Source: Pseudomonadota bacterium | Lineage (GTDB): Bacteria > Myxococcota > Myxococcia > Myxococcales > Myxococcaceae | Assembly: GCA_023426545.1 (NCBI GenBank) | Contig: JAFAAN010000084.1 | Span: 1-64,000 of the forward strand | Reading direction: 5' to 3' | DNA: 64,000 nt | Part shown: positions 16,157 through 25,403 of the stretch, one piece after another | Position numbering within the stretch: position 1 is the stretch's first letter | Layout: each line of letters starts with the position of its first letter | Program-made: the position numbers and the translations under genes | Notes under the pieces: model-generated | What the model saw: the letters and a program-made list of their open reading frames with translations, nothing else | Told to the model about the DNA's origin: nothing | The model's database searches: none

Positions 16157-18058
16157 ATGTCGACGCTGAACCTCTTTGGCTTCCTCAAGCCCGGCTCCCG
16201 CTTGGAAGGCTGCCGGATTCGTGAGTGGAAGGGCGGCGGCGCCTACGGCGACGTGTACCGGGGTGAGAGGGCGGGCCTGCCCGTGGCCATCAAGGTGTCC
16301 AAGCACCGCCAGTTCAGCCTGGACAACAGCCGTTCGGATGAGAGGCTTTTGCGGGAGCTGGTGTGTCTGGTGCGCCTGGAGCACCCGCACATCGCCAAGG
16401 TGAAGGGGTGGGCGCGCACGCCGGAAGGGCGCGGGTATCTGGTGCTGGAGTACGTGGACGGCTGGACGCTGGCGGAGTGGATTGAGCGTCAGCGCCCCAC
16501 CTTCCAGCAGGTGGCGCGCCTCTTCGCGAAGCTGGCGCACGCGCTGGAGTACATGCACGGCCGGGGCGTGCGCCACCGCGACATCTCCCTCTCCAATATC
16601 ATGGTGCGCAAGGTGGACGGAGAGCCCGTCCTCATCGACTTGGGGGCGGGAGAGTATTCAGGGGCGTATGGGCTGACGGACGCGCCGCTGCCTCCGGGCA
16701 CGACGCGCTACCGCTCCCCGGAGGCGATGAGCTTCTACCGGGAGAACCAGAACAACCCCGAGGCGCGCTATGCCTTTCCAGCGGAGGACGACTTCTACTC
16801 GCTGGCGGTGTGTCTTTATGACGCGCTGACGGACGCGGAGCCGACCCTCCCCGTGGAGGGGCGCAAGGCGCCACGCATTGGTGTCAACAGCGCGCTGTTT
16901 CCGCCGCCAGCAGCACGCGCGGCCAACCCGCGCGTGCCGGAGGACTTCAGCGCGTGGGTGGCGCGGTGGCTGGAGCGTGACGTGTCGGCGCGGCTGCCAG
17001 CGCTGGCGGCCATGCGTGAGACGCTGGAGGCGCTGTGCGAGCGGCGCGGCGAGGCGTGGGAGGCCACCGTGCAGGCGCCTCCAGCGACGGAGGAGAGCGC
17101 CCCGGCCTATGTGGAGGGAATACCCGCCTGGACGGGGCGTCGTGGGGCGGGGTTGGCGCTGGCTGTCACGGTGCTCGCGGCGGTGGGCACCGCCGCCTAC
17201 TGGTGGCAGGCGTCCACCTCTTCGGAGGTGCCTCGCTCTCGGGGCGCGACGCCCACTGCGGCCCACGCCATGAGGCCAGCGTCCCCGGCAGGCGCACAGC
17301 CCGAGACCTCGGCTTCTCCCGCCCCTTCAACCGCCGACGCACAGCCCGCGCCGGAGGCCCCTGCCTCCGAGGCGGAAGCCGGGGCAGGACGTGAGAGCGT
17401 GCCACCGGCCAGTGCGGTAGCGTCTCCGCCCCAGCCGTCCTCCGACGTGAAGGAAAGTCCCTCCGTGAGTGTCTCCAACCGTCCGCCGTCTCCCGCTCCC
17501 GCCACCGAGAAGCCGCCGAGGGTCTCCGCGCCTCCCCCTGGCCGTGCCTTCCTCGCGAAATGCGCCGGGGCGACGGCCCTGTCCGCCGCCCTCATGGGGT
17601 GCCCCGCGCAGCAGGTGCGGCCCACGTCCCAGAGTTGCCCCGAGGAGGCCGTCCGGGACATGAAATCCTGGGGCACCGACGACGGCCAGCACCTGGGCCT
17701 TACGGTGGACGTGACGCAGAAAGATATGGGGCGGTCATCGTGCGAGGCGGCGGGCCGAGAGTACGTCAGGGGCTGGGGCTGTGTCGCCGTGGTGGGGGAT
17801 GGGGAGATCGTCTCCGTGGTTGACAGTTGGGCTGGCTACTTCGAGCCGGGCACGCTGCTCTACGGCCGGCTGTGGACGGGGGGCGACACGGTGGTGGGGC
17901 GCTACACCCGGGCGGTACGGCCGGATGGGAAGGCGCTCAAGGTTTGCGTGTCGCTGTCGCTCAATGGTGGGGCTGAAAAAGCACCGACCTCCCGGCCTGG
18001 CGCGGCGCGCATTGCGGCCCAGGAGAATGCGCGCGTCATCTTTGGGAGGTGGCCTTGA
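16157..18058 (+). CDS. membrane Ser/Thr protein kinase with atypical catalytic loop, 633 aa
   Basis: Kinase domain at about 18-285, with glycine-rich loop GGGAYGDVYRG and VAIK lysine. The catalytic loop is HRDISLSN (Asp142, Ser144, Asn147): the usual Lys two after Asp is Ser, and the metal-binding motif reads DLG (Asp161) rather than DFG. Catalytic Asp and Asn are kept, so weak or altered activity is possible. One membrane helix (about 330-350) leads to a long Pro/Ala/Ser-rich linker (355-465) and a ~150-residue extracytoplasmic C-terminal domain with several Cys. Follows the DUF2381 gene by 9 bp, so the two are likely one transcript. Confidence 0.88.
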   Translation: MSTLNLFGFLKPGSRLEGCRIREWKGGGAYGDVYRGERAGLPVAIKVSKHRQFSLDNSRSDERLLRELVCLVRLEHPHIAKVKGWARTPEGRGYLVLEYVDGWTLAEWIERQRPTFQQVARLFAKLAHALEYMHGRGVRHRDISLSNIMVRKVDGEPVLIDLGAGEYSGAYGLTDAPLPPGTTRYRSPEAMSFYRENQNNPEARYAFPAEDDFYSLAVCLYDALTDAEPTLPVEGRKAPRIGVNSALFPPPAARAANPRVPEDFSAWVARWLERDVSARLPALAAMRETLEALCERRGEAWEATVQAPPATEESAPAYVEGIPAWTGRRGAGLALAVTVLAAVGTAAYWWQASTSSEVPRSRGATPTAAHAMRPASPAGAQPETSASPAPSTADAQPAPEAPASEAEAGAGRESVPPASAVASPPQPSSDVKESPSVSVSNRPPSPAPATEKPPRVSAPPPGRAFLAKCAGATALSAALMGCPAQQVRPTSQSCPEEAVRDMKSWGTDDGQHLGLTVDVTQKDMGRSSCEAAGREYVRGWGCVAVVGDGEIVSVVDSWAGYFEPGTLLYGRLWTGGDTVVGRYTRAVRPDGKALKVCVSLSLNGGAEKAPTSRPGAARIAAQENARVIFGRWP

Positions 18059-18243
18059 GCGCGAAATGTAAAGGTCTTTGACAGCGAACGGCTGGAATCA
18101 ACGGCTGGGGTTGCTTTTGTTTCTGGGTTGCGAAAACTGAAGACGTACAACCTGGGACATTCTTCACTTCAGGGCCTACCTGACAGTAGTTTCCTGCCTG
18201 TATTCGCGCGGCCTTCTTGTCCGCGCCAGGAAGGAGACTGCCC

Positions 18244-19398
18244 ATGCTCTTCTCACGCTCCCACGCCTTCCCCAGAGGGACGGTCCTCTTCTCCCACCAG
18301 GGCGCCCTCTACGAGTTGGTGGCGGACCTGGGCGCGGGGCCTCACGGGGAGCGCATGCTGCTGGCGCTCCGGCGCGTGAAGGACAGGCCCGCCCGTCGGG
18401 TGCTCCTCAAGGCGCTGCCCCTGTCCGGCACGTCGGCGGCACTGAAGGAGGCGCGCCAGCGGCTGGAGGAGGAAGTCCGGCTGGCGGTCTTCCTGAAGCA
18501 CCCGAACATCGCCCGCGTCCATGGCATGCACAAAGCCAGACGTGTCCTGTTCGTCATCACCGAGGCCGTTCCAGGATACTCGCTGAACACGCTGCTCGAA
18601 GTGTCCTTCGCGCGCAAACGCTCGTTCTCCGAGCCCTTCCTGCTCTACGTGGGGATGCAGGTGGCGGGGGCGCTGGCGCATGCACACACCTGCCGGGGCC
18701 CCAGCGGTGCGCCGCTGGGAATCATCCACCGCGCGATTGACCCCAGCTACATCCGCGTGGGCCTGGATGGGCAGGTGAAGCTGATGGACTTCGGCCTCGC
18801 GTCCGCGCGGCTGCCGGGGGCGCGCACCACGCGCCGTCCCGGTGCCCGGGGCGAGGTCTACTGGGCGTCGCCCGAGGCGCTGTTGGGCCAGCCCGAGGAT
18901 GCGCGCTCGGACCTGTTCGCCCTGGGCATGGTGCTCCTGGAGTTCGCCACCGGGACGCATCTGCTCAGCGCCTACCGGATGATGCTCCAGGACTTGTGGG
19001 CGCTGGTGCCCGAGGGAGAGGCGGAGGCGCTGCGGGCACACATCGACCGGACCCGAAGCGCCTGGGCCGGGGTGGACCCCGAGGAGACGATACTGAGGGC
19101 GGCGACCTTCATGCCGTCGGACGTGGAGGCGGCGACCCGGCCGCTGTCCGAGCCTGTCCGCGCCATCTTCCACAAGTTGCTACGGCGCGTACCGGCGGAG
19201 CGGCACGCCTCCGCGCTGACGCTCCAGGATGAGCTGGCCCGAGCGCTGCGGACGCATGGGGCGTACACCGCCCGGTCGGCGGCGCGGGAAATCGAGGCCG
19301 CGCTGAAGGAGGCCGGTCAGGCGCTGGCCGGTGAAGAGGAAGGCGTCCGGTGCCTGCTGCACGAGGACGCCATCACCACGGAGCCGAGCCCGGCGTGA
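18244..19398 (+). CDS. cytoplasmic protein-kinase-fold pseudokinase, 384 aa
   Basis: The kinase fold is clear, with beta-3 lysine (Lys56 in VLLKAL), the DFG motif (Asp182 in MDFGLA) and an SPE in place of APE. The catalytic loop reads HRAIDPSY: the proton-accepting Asp is Ala164 and the Asn that binds metal is lost, so phosphotransfer is unlikely. ATP binding may remain. No membrane helix; the C-terminal ~90 residues are a helical tail. The ATG at 18244 is chosen because GGAAGGAG precedes it at good spacing; the TTG at 18217 has none. The preceding 185-bp gap is less GC-rich than the genes around it. Confidence 0.88.
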   Translation: MLFSRSHAFPRGTVLFSHQGALYELVADLGAGPHGERMLLALRRVKDRPARRVLLKALPLSGTSAALKEARQRLEEEVRLAVFLKHPNIARVHGMHKARRVLFVITEAVPGYSLNTLLEVSFARKRSFSEPFLLYVGMQVAGALAHAHTCRGPSGAPLGIIHRAIDPSYIRVGLDGQVKLMDFGLASARLPGARTTRRPGARGEVYWASPEALLGQPEDARSDLFALGMVLLEFATGTHLLSAYRMMLQDLWALVPEGEAEALRAHIDRTRSAWAGVDPEETILRAATFMPSDVEAATRPLSEPVRAIFHKLLRRVPAERHASALTLQDELARALRTHGAYTARSAAREIEAALKEAGQALAGEEEGVRCLLHEDAITTEPSPA

Positions 19399-19733
19399 GT
19401 GTGACGCCACGGCACTGCGCACCTCTCCGCGAGCAATGCGGCAGGGCGTCCTGTGTTGCCTATCTGTGAAACCCTTTGGGAATGCCCACCAAGTTGAGGC
19501 GCCAATGGGAGGGTGGTCGCTCCTATCATCGCCCGAGCTGATTCTATCTCTGAGACATATTTGTCATGCTCAAAGGCAAATCGCAGAGAGGGAATTCCAA
19601 ATCAACAGCAGCTCATCCTGAGATAAGCGCAAAGTAGATTCTTTTGTCGCTTCATCCCATGGAATGCGGCCCCGCTGCTTCTCGGTGGCCTGCGCAGACC
19701 CCAGAACCTGGGAGTGCTTGATGGGGGTGGACA
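19399..19733. other. 335-bp low-GC intergenic region upstream of the toxin gene
   Basis: This gap is distinctly less GC-rich than its surroundings, especially 19500-19670, which suggests transferred or non-coding regulatory DNA. Small minus-strand frames across it show no coding signature. A short ATTTG/CAAAT inverted repeat lies near 19558-19582. It presumably contains the toxin-immunity promoter; I see no -35/-10 pair I trust. Confidence 0.4.
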
Positions 19734-21338
19734 GTGCGCGTTGATGTCTGGGTGGTGCTGCTGCTGGCCACGGGGTGTGCCTCGGTGTCGAGCGTTCCCC
19801 AGCGTGGGGGCGCGCTGAGCGACGTCGCTCGTGGTGCCACGTCGCCCGCCTTCGGTGAGCACGGACCCGGGGAAGGACGCGCGGCGTTGTCATCGCCGCC
19901 CGGTGTCGAGACCTCCAGCAGGGACACACGGAGGCACCGGGGGCAGCACTCGCGAGGTGACGCAACGGGAGCAGGGGCTGACACTGTGAGAGGTGCCGTG
20001 GCGCGAGGCCCCTCACGAGGAGGGGATGCGTGGGAGGCGCTGCTCACGAGTGCGGGGCTGGGGGAGCGGGATGCGCGCCTGGTTGCGGGGGGCCCACTCA
20101 CGCCAACCCTGGCGGCGCGATTGCTGAAGGCGTTGCTGGGGAAGCCCGTGACGCTGGGGCAGTTCCCCGCGCGCCTCGCGGTGGGGCATCTGCTGCGCAA
20201 GGCGCTGGAGGAAGGAGCGCTGTCTCGCGGCGAGCTGCTGCGTCAGGTCGAGCGCTTCTCCGGGGTGGCGGTGCTGCGCCCTGACGGCTGCCTCGCGTGG
20301 GTGCGTAGCGGGAAGACACAGCAGCGCGTGGCGCCCGTCACATGGCGGGACGGAGGCTTCCGCGCCCATGGCTTCGAGCTGGGGCGCTTCTACGACGGAC
20401 GCACAGGCGTCTACCGGTTGCTGGACGACGCGCTGCGAGAGGCAGATGGGCGTCCACTGGCGGACGTCTACGACGACGCGGATTACGTAGGGCGCACGCT
20501 GGACGGGGCCGAAGCGGCGTTCGTGAAGCTGGCGCTCTCCGTGGGCCAGTTCTTCACCAGTCCATGGGATAGCCTCGCCGCGCTCAGGCACCTGCCTGCC
20601 GGAGTCGCTGCGCTGATTGCCTCCTCACCGGAGTACTTCGAGCGCTTCCGGTACATGACTCGGGGGGAGCAGATTCAGGTGGTGGCGGAGCTGGCCACGA
20701 ATCTGATTCTGACGACGGGCACGGCGGCGGCCACGACGCGCACCGTGACGGGGGCGTTGGCGGGTGTCGAAGCCACGGTGCCGGTGCTGGCCCTGTCCGC
20801 CCAGGGAGCGCTGACATTTGAGCGAGTGGTGGTGCCAGTGGGGCGCTCAGCGGCGGTGCTCGGCGGCGGTCCTGGGGCTGCCATCATCCTCCAGCGGGCG
20901 AACACAGCGACGCAGGGGGGAGCACCGCGTGAGGGACCTGGACAGTGGGCACCGGCGAATGAGTCCATGTCACCGAGGGCGCGGAGATACCAGGAACAGA
21001 TAACGGGGCATTCCGCCGATGAAGCGTATTGGGTCGGCGGTACGAGCATGCAGGCAGGAGGCGTGAAGTTCGATGGGTTCAAGGATGGCGTGTTGCTGGA
21101 GGCAAAGGGGCCAGGGTATGCCCAGTTCTTCGATGGACTGGCGCCTCATGAATGGTTCCGGTACTCCGGGGGACAGGGGCTGATTGAGCAGGCGAGGCGG
21201 CAGACCGAGAAGGTTCGTGGCATGGGATTCCCGATTGAGTGGCATGTGGCCGAAGCGAAAGCGGCTCGCGCGTTCCGGAGGCTCTTGGATGGCGCGGGTA
21301 TCAAGGGCATAGAAATTCTCCACACCCCGGCGCATTGA
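19734..21338 (+). CDS. lipoprotein polymorphic toxin with C-terminal Tox-REase-5 nuclease domain, 534 aa
   Basis: GTG start preceded by a GGGGGTGG site. Lipobox LLATGC (Cys about residue 15) predicts a lipoprotein. Residues ~30-420 form a carrier region with Ala/Gly-rich hydrophobic stretches (about 310-390). The C-terminal ~110 residues match the Tox-REase-5 (restriction-endonuclease-fold toxin 5) family: ARRYQEQITGHSADEAYWV, VKFDGFKDGVLLEAKGPGYA (catalytic D-x-n-E-A-K core) and IEWHVAEAKAARAF. Such enzymes cleave nucleic acid. The immunity gene follows after 12 bp. A lipidated nuclease toxin with adjacent immunity is the layout of the Myxococcus SitA toxins delivered by outer-membrane exchange; membership is inferred. 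Confidence 0.88.
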   Translation: MRVDVWVVLLLATGCASVSSVPQRGGALSDVARGATSPAFGEHGPGEGRAALSSPPGVETSSRDTRRHRGQHSRGDATGAGADTVRGAVARGPSRGGDAWEALLTSAGLGERDARLVAGGPLTPTLAARLLKALLGKPVTLGQFPARLAVGHLLRKALEEGALSRGELLRQVERFSGVAVLRPDGCLAWVRSGKTQQRVAPVTWRDGGFRAHGFELGRFYDGRTGVYRLLDDALREADGRPLADVYDDADYVGRTLDGAEAAFVKLALSVGQFFTSPWDSLAALRHLPAGVAALIASSPEYFERFRYMTRGEQIQVVAELATNLILTTGTAAATTRTVTGALAGVEATVPVLALSAQGALTFERVVVPVGRSAAVLGGGPGAAIILQRANTATQGGAPREGPGQWAPANESMSPRARRYQEQITGHSADEAYWVGGTSMQAGGVKFDGFKDGVLLEAKGPGYAQFFDGLAPHEWFRYSGGQGLIEQARRQTEKVRGMGFPIEWHVAEAKAARAFRRLLDGAGIKGIEILHTPAH

Positions 21339-21350
21339 GGAGGGAAAACC

Positions 21351-22115
21351 GTGGCATCAACGCCGGAGTCCGATCACGAACCCGAGACCTACTACGCTGG
21401 TGCCTACTGGGGGCCGCGGAGGGAGTCGGCCGAAGACTGTGGCCTGCGCACGGCGACCCTGCTCAACCTCCTGGCAGAGTCAGACCCGGAGCTTGCCCAC
21501 TGGTACAAGCCCACCAGGTCGCGCAAGGACGCGCGGAAGCATCCCCTCATGCCACCGGACTCGCGTGTTCTTGCCGAACAGTTCAGGCGAGGCGTCAACC
21601 GCGAAGGTGATGGCCCCGTCATCGAGCAACTGGGGTTTAGCTTCTGGTTTGGTAACGGTGGGACGGTTAGGGAGGGTGTGGATCTGCGCCTCATCTGTGG
21701 GGACTACAGCGGCGCCAACCCCAACTCTTGTGTGATGTCCCTACCCGGGCAGGGGCAGAATGCGGAACGGATGGTCTCGGCGTCCGTGTTGACGCAGGTC
21801 GTTCGCAGCATGGCGTCTGCTTGGGATGCGGAGTGGGCGCTTGCCACGTCATGGGCGCATCGCGAGATGCACGTGGAAGATGGCGAGGTAGGGACATTCG
21901 TCGGTTGGGTCACCTATTTGTCCTTCAGGCGCGGCAGGGTGCCACCGCTGCCAGCTCCGGTGCGCATCGAGCCCGTGGAGGACAAGGGGACCCTCATCAT
22001 CCTCACGCCGGAGCGCTTCACGGCCAGCAATCCGGAGCATGTGGCGTTGGCCGCGCGCGTGCGGGAGCTGCTGGACAGAGCGGGGCTGCTGAAGCCGCTG
22101 CTGCCTCAACCGTGA
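21351..22115 (+). CDS. Imm52 family immunity protein, 254 aa
   Basis: Begins ETYYAGAYWGPRRESAEDC after a GTG start, the signature opening of Imm52 proteins, which are recurrently encoded directly after Tox-REase-5 toxins. No signal peptide, so it should act in the cytoplasm by binding the nuclease domain. GGAGGG precedes the start. The 12-bp gap to the toxin gene indicates co-transcription and protects the producer and siblings from the transferred toxin. No enzymatic motif is visible. Confidence 0.87.
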   Translation: MASTPESDHEPETYYAGAYWGPRRESAEDCGLRTATLLNLLAESDPELAHWYKPTRSRKDARKHPLMPPDSRVLAEQFRRGVNREGDGPVIEQLGFSFWFGNGGTVREGVDLRLICGDYSGANPNSCVMSLPGQGQNAERMVSASVLTQVVRSMASAWDAEWALATSWAHREMHVEDGEVGTFVGWVTYLSFRRGRVPPLPAPVRIEPVEDKGTLIILTPERFTASNPEHVALAARVRELLDRAGLLKPLLPQP

Positions 22116-22251
22116 GGCCGCTGGGCTCTCGTTCGCATGCAACCTTTCACGCCATTTCACTGATTGGACTGTTACGCCAACTTTGGCATGTGGCACCGAG
22201 GACAAACTCAATCCGGGATTCGGTGGCCGAAGAAGGCGGGGGAGGGAATTT

Positions 22252-22712
22252 CACCGAGGAGCTCCCCTCTTTCCGCTCATCCTTCCTCGCCACCTACACA
22301 CGGATAGGGACACGACCCGGGTGGAGGCGTCACCGGTCGCGCCGGGCGCCTGGTCCGGAGACCCCGAGGTGGGAGGCTGGCTCTCCCGCACGCCGTTCGT
22401 CGCACTGGCGTCGTGGGACGCGCAAGGGGACGCGGGTCGTCGTGCCGGACCGGCCCGGTAATCGCCGCACGGACACGTTCCACAAAGTCCTCGAACAGCC
22501 GCGTGTGGCCCTGCTGGCGCTGATTCCCGGCGCTGTGGGACGGCGCGCGGCACGTCCCCGCGGCCCGCTTGCTGAAAATGGCGGATGTGTTCATCGACCA
22601 CGTTCGACGAAGCCCCCAGCGTGGCGCCGCAGCGGCGGCCCTGCGGGCACTCGTCTCCAAGCGCGTCATGAGCTGGGCGCTGAAGCGCGACTACAAGAAG
22701 AACCTGTACTGA
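22252..22712 (+). pseudogene. decayed pyridoxamine-5'-phosphate-oxidase-fold (PPOX class) gene
   Basis: Family fragments survive in three frames. The first (about 22320-22420) gives LSRTPFVALASWDAQGDA; the second (about 22435-22530) gives VVVPDRPGNRRTDTFHKVLE and ALLALIPG, the FMN-binding core of PPOX-class proteins; the third (about 22531-22712) gives LWDGARHVPAARLL and the family's C-terminal YKKNLY before a stop. Each junction lacks residues an intact member would have (roughly 20 and 60-80), so two deletions plus frameshifts killed it. It fills most of the 22116-22785 gap; the first ~130 bp of that gap are less GC-rich and empty. Confidence 0.7.
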
Positions 22713-22785
22713 TGACGCTGCACGCGGGACCGGGCGGCCTCTGCCTCCCGTGTGTCGGAGGCGGACGCGCGCATGTCACCGTCGC

Positions 22786-24132
22786 TCACGGCGTCGCGGA
22801 CCACAGCTCCACTTCACGCTCCCGAACCCGCGCCAGCTCGCGCCCCAGTGTCACGGGGTAGGGCGGACGCGCGGGGGGCAGGGCGCGAACCTCGGGCGGC
22901 AGTCGAGCTATCTCGCGCCGGGCGTGCTCGCGAATCTCCGTGAGCGTGGGGGATGCGCCGGGCAGCCGCCGCCCCGCACGCATCACGGGGCGGAGCAGCG
23001 GCCTTCCGGGCACCACCTCGTCCCTGCTCGCGAGCACATCGCCGCGCGCCACGCCGTCCGCTTCCTGCCGGTAGACCTGCTTCGCGCCCGGGAGCAGCAG
23101 CTTTCCCGACGACAGTTTCACGCGCGGCCGTCCCGCGTAGGCCACCAGCTTGTAGGCCATGTCCAGTGCGGGGGCGTCCGACGACACCCCCATCGCCGTG
23201 CCCACGCCGAAGCTGTCGATGGGCGCGCCTTGTTCCACCAGCCGCGCCACCGCGAGTTCGTCGAGTCCGCCGCTCGCGTACACCCTCACCCGCTGAAGCC
23301 CCGCTTCATCGAGCAGCTCCCGCGCCGCCTTCGACAGCGCGAGCAGGTCCCCCGAGTCCAGCCGGACGGAGCTCACGTGGAACTCCTCGCCCAGCTCGCG
23401 CGCCAGCCGGATGACGTGTTGCACGCCGCGCAGGGTGTCGTAGGTGTCCACCAGCAGCGTCGCGTTCGGGTAGACGCGCGCGAAGGCCCGGAAGGCCGCC
23501 AGCTCGTCGTCGTGCGCCTGCACGTAGCTGTGCGCCATGGTGCCCGCGAGCGGAATCCCATACCGCTTCCCCGCGAGCACATTGGACGTCGAGCCCACGC
23601 CCGCGATGTACGCGGCGCGGGCCGCCTTCATGCCCGCGTCCGTTCCGTGGTGGCGTCGTAGGCCGAACTCCATGACGTCGCGCCCCGCGGCGGCCGTCAC
23701 CACGCGCGTGGCCTTCGAGGCCACCGTCGTCTGGTAGTGCACCTGGTTGAGCAGGTACGTTTCCACCAGTTGTGCCTCCGGCAGGGGCGCGCGGACCTCC
23801 AGCAGCGGCTCCTGGGCGAACACCGGCGTGCCCTCCGGAAGGGCGTCCACGTCACCGCTGAAGCGGAAGCGTTCGAGCCACCCGAGCAGCCGGTCCGAGA
23901 AGCGGCCCTGGGCCGCCAGCCAGTCCAGGGCCGCAGCGCCGAAGCGCAGGTGCTCCAGGTAGCTCAGGGCATCATCGAGTCCCGCCGCCAGCAGGTAGTT
24001 GCGCCGCGCGGGCAGCTTGCGCGCGAAGAGGCTGAAGACGGCCTCGTCCCACATGCCTTCATCGAGGTAGGCCTCCGTCATCGTCAGTTGGTAGAGGTCC
24101 GTCAGCAGCGCGGTGTCTTCCGGACGGTTCAT
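22786..24132 (-). CDS. pncB: nicotinate phosphoribosyltransferase, 448 aa
   Basis: Makes nicotinate mononucleotide from nicotinate and PRPP with ATP hydrolysis, the first Preiss-Handler step of NAD salvage. Family motifs are in order: LLTDLYQLTMTEAYL at the N-terminus, MEFGLRRHHG (phosphoacceptor His region), AGVGSTSNVLAG, SVRLDSGDLLALS, and SFGVGTAMGVS for the PRPP phosphate site. Length fits the family. The ATG at 24132 is preferred over 24174: GGAG sits upstream and the N-terminus aligns with the family. Probably monocistronic; the decayed PPOX gene lies at its 3' side. Confidence 0.93.
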   Translation of the reverse strand: MNRPEDTALLTDLYQLTMTEAYLDEGMWDEAVFSLFARKLPARRNYLLAAGLDDALSYLEHLRFGAAALDWLAAQGRFSDRLLGWLERFRFSGDVDALPEGTPVFAQEPLLEVRAPLPEAQLVETYLLNQVHYQTTVASKATRVVTAAAGRDVMEFGLRRHHGTDAGMKAARAAYIAGVGSTSNVLAGKRYGIPLAGTMAHSYVQAHDDELAAFRAFARVYPNATLLVDTYDTLRGVQHVIRLARELGEEFHVSSVRLDSGDLLALSKAARELLDEAGLQRVRVYASGGLDELAVARLVEQGAPIDSFGVGTAMGVSSDAPALDMAYKLVAYAGRPRVKLSSGKLLLPGAKQVYRQEADGVARGDVLASRDEVVPGRPLLRPVMRAGRRLPGASPTLTEIREHARREIARLPPEVRALPPARPPYPVTLGRELARVREREVELWSATP

Positions 24133-24356
24133 GTCGAGGCTCCGCTCGAAGGGGGACTGGCGCCTGGGATTCAAGCTAGGCCCTGGGCTCCACCCGCGCT
24201 TTCACGTCCCACCGAGGCTTCGCCCTCAAGCCTGCTGCCCGGCGGGCAGGCATCCGCCCTCCGCGTGGGTTTTGCCGCCCCCACTCTCGCTGCGCATCTT
24301 TGGCGCTGCTGTCGAGGTTCGGCGGCCGGGCGGGCCCATGGGGCAGAGGAGCAGGC

Positions 24357-25373
24357 ATGCGGGTGGCCGTCTTCGATACACACCGATATGACCGGGACGC
24401 GCTGGAGGCCGCCAACGCGCGCTTCGGGCACACGCTCGCCTTCTTCGAGCCGCGCCTGACGTTGCAGACAGCGCCCCTGGCGAAGGGCTTCCCGGCCGTG
24501 TGCTCCTTCGTCAACGACAAGGTGGACGCCGCCACGCTGGAGGTGCTGCACGCGGGCGGTGTGCGGCTCGTGGCGGCGCGCTCCGCGGGCTACAACCACG
24601 TGGACCTGGAGGCGGCGCGGCGGCTGGACATCCGCGTCACGCGCGTGCCGGAGTACTCGCCGCACGCGGTGGCCGAGCACGCGGTGGCGCTGGTGCTGTC
24701 CCTCAACCGCCACATCCCCCGGGCCTCCGCGCGCGTGCGCGACTGGAACTTCTCGCTCGACGGGCTGGTGGGCTTCGACCTCGCCGGCAAGACGGTGGGG
24801 GTGGTGGGGACGGGCCGCATTGGCCGCGTGGCGGCGCGCATCTTCAAGGGCTTTGGCTGCGACGTGTGCTGCTTCGACGTGGCGCCGGACGCGGCCTTTG
24901 AGCGAGAGCTGGGCGTGCGCTACGTTTCGCTCGACGCGCTGCTCTCCGCGTCGGACGTCATCACCCTGCACGTGCCGCTCACGCCGGACACGCGGCACCT
25001 GGTGGATGCGGCGGCGCTGGCGCGGATGAAGCGAGGGGGGGTGCTCATCAACACCGGCCGCGGGGCGCTCATCGACAGCCGGGCCCTGGTCGCCGCGCTC
25101 AAGTCCGGCCACATCGGCGGCGCCGGCTTGGACGTGTACGAGGAGGAGGAGGGCGTCTTCTTCCAGGACCTCTCCGAGCAGGTGCTCCAGGACGATGTGC
25201 TGGCGCGGCTGCTCACCTTCCCGAACGTGCTCGTCACGTCGCACCAGGCCTTCCTCACCCATGAGGCGCTTGCCAACATCGCGGACACGACGCTGCGGAG
25301 CATCCAGGCCTTCGAGCGCGGCGAGCCGCTGCTGAACGAGGTTCGCGCCGAGCAGGTGCTCCGCGCGCGTTGA
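24357..25373 (+). CDS. ldhA: D-2-hydroxyacid dehydrogenase (D-lactate dehydrogenase type), 338 aa
   Basis: NAD-dependent oxidoreductase interconverting pyruvate and D-lactate or a related 2-oxoacid. The Rossmann site is VGTGRIGRVAARIF followed by Asp; the catalytic set is Arg in NTGRGALID, Glu in the GLDVYEEEEGVFF region, and His in TSHQAFLT. N-terminal VFDTHRYDRDALEAAN and FINDKV-type (here FVNDKV) segments are typical of LdhA. ATG at 24357 has GAGGAG upstream. It is 30 bp ahead of the universal-stress-protein gene, so the two may be co-expressed in low oxygen or stress, which is inference. Confidence 0.88.
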   Translation: MRVAVFDTHRYDRDALEAANARFGHTLAFFEPRLTLQTAPLAKGFPAVCSFVNDKVDAATLEVLHAGGVRLVAARSAGYNHVDLEAARRLDIRVTRVPEYSPHAVAEHAVALVLSLNRHIPRASARVRDWNFSLDGLVGFDLAGKTVGVVGTGRIGRVAARIFKGFGCDVCCFDVAPDAAFERELGVRYVSLDALLSASDVITLHVPLTPDTRHLVDAAALARMKRGGVLINTGRGALIDSRALVAALKSGHIGGAGLDVYEEEEGVFFQDLSEQVLQDDVLARLLTFPNVLVTSHQAFLTHEALANIADTTLRSIQAFERGEPLLNEVRAEQVLRAR

Positions 25374-25403
25374 ACCCAAGCCCCACTCCAACCTGGAGCT
25401 GCC

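Noticed and set aside
22750..23661. 303-residue plus-strand ORF opposite pncB
   Set aside because: Antisense to a well-conserved nicotinate phosphoribosyltransferase; the composition is that of a GC-rich shadow frame.
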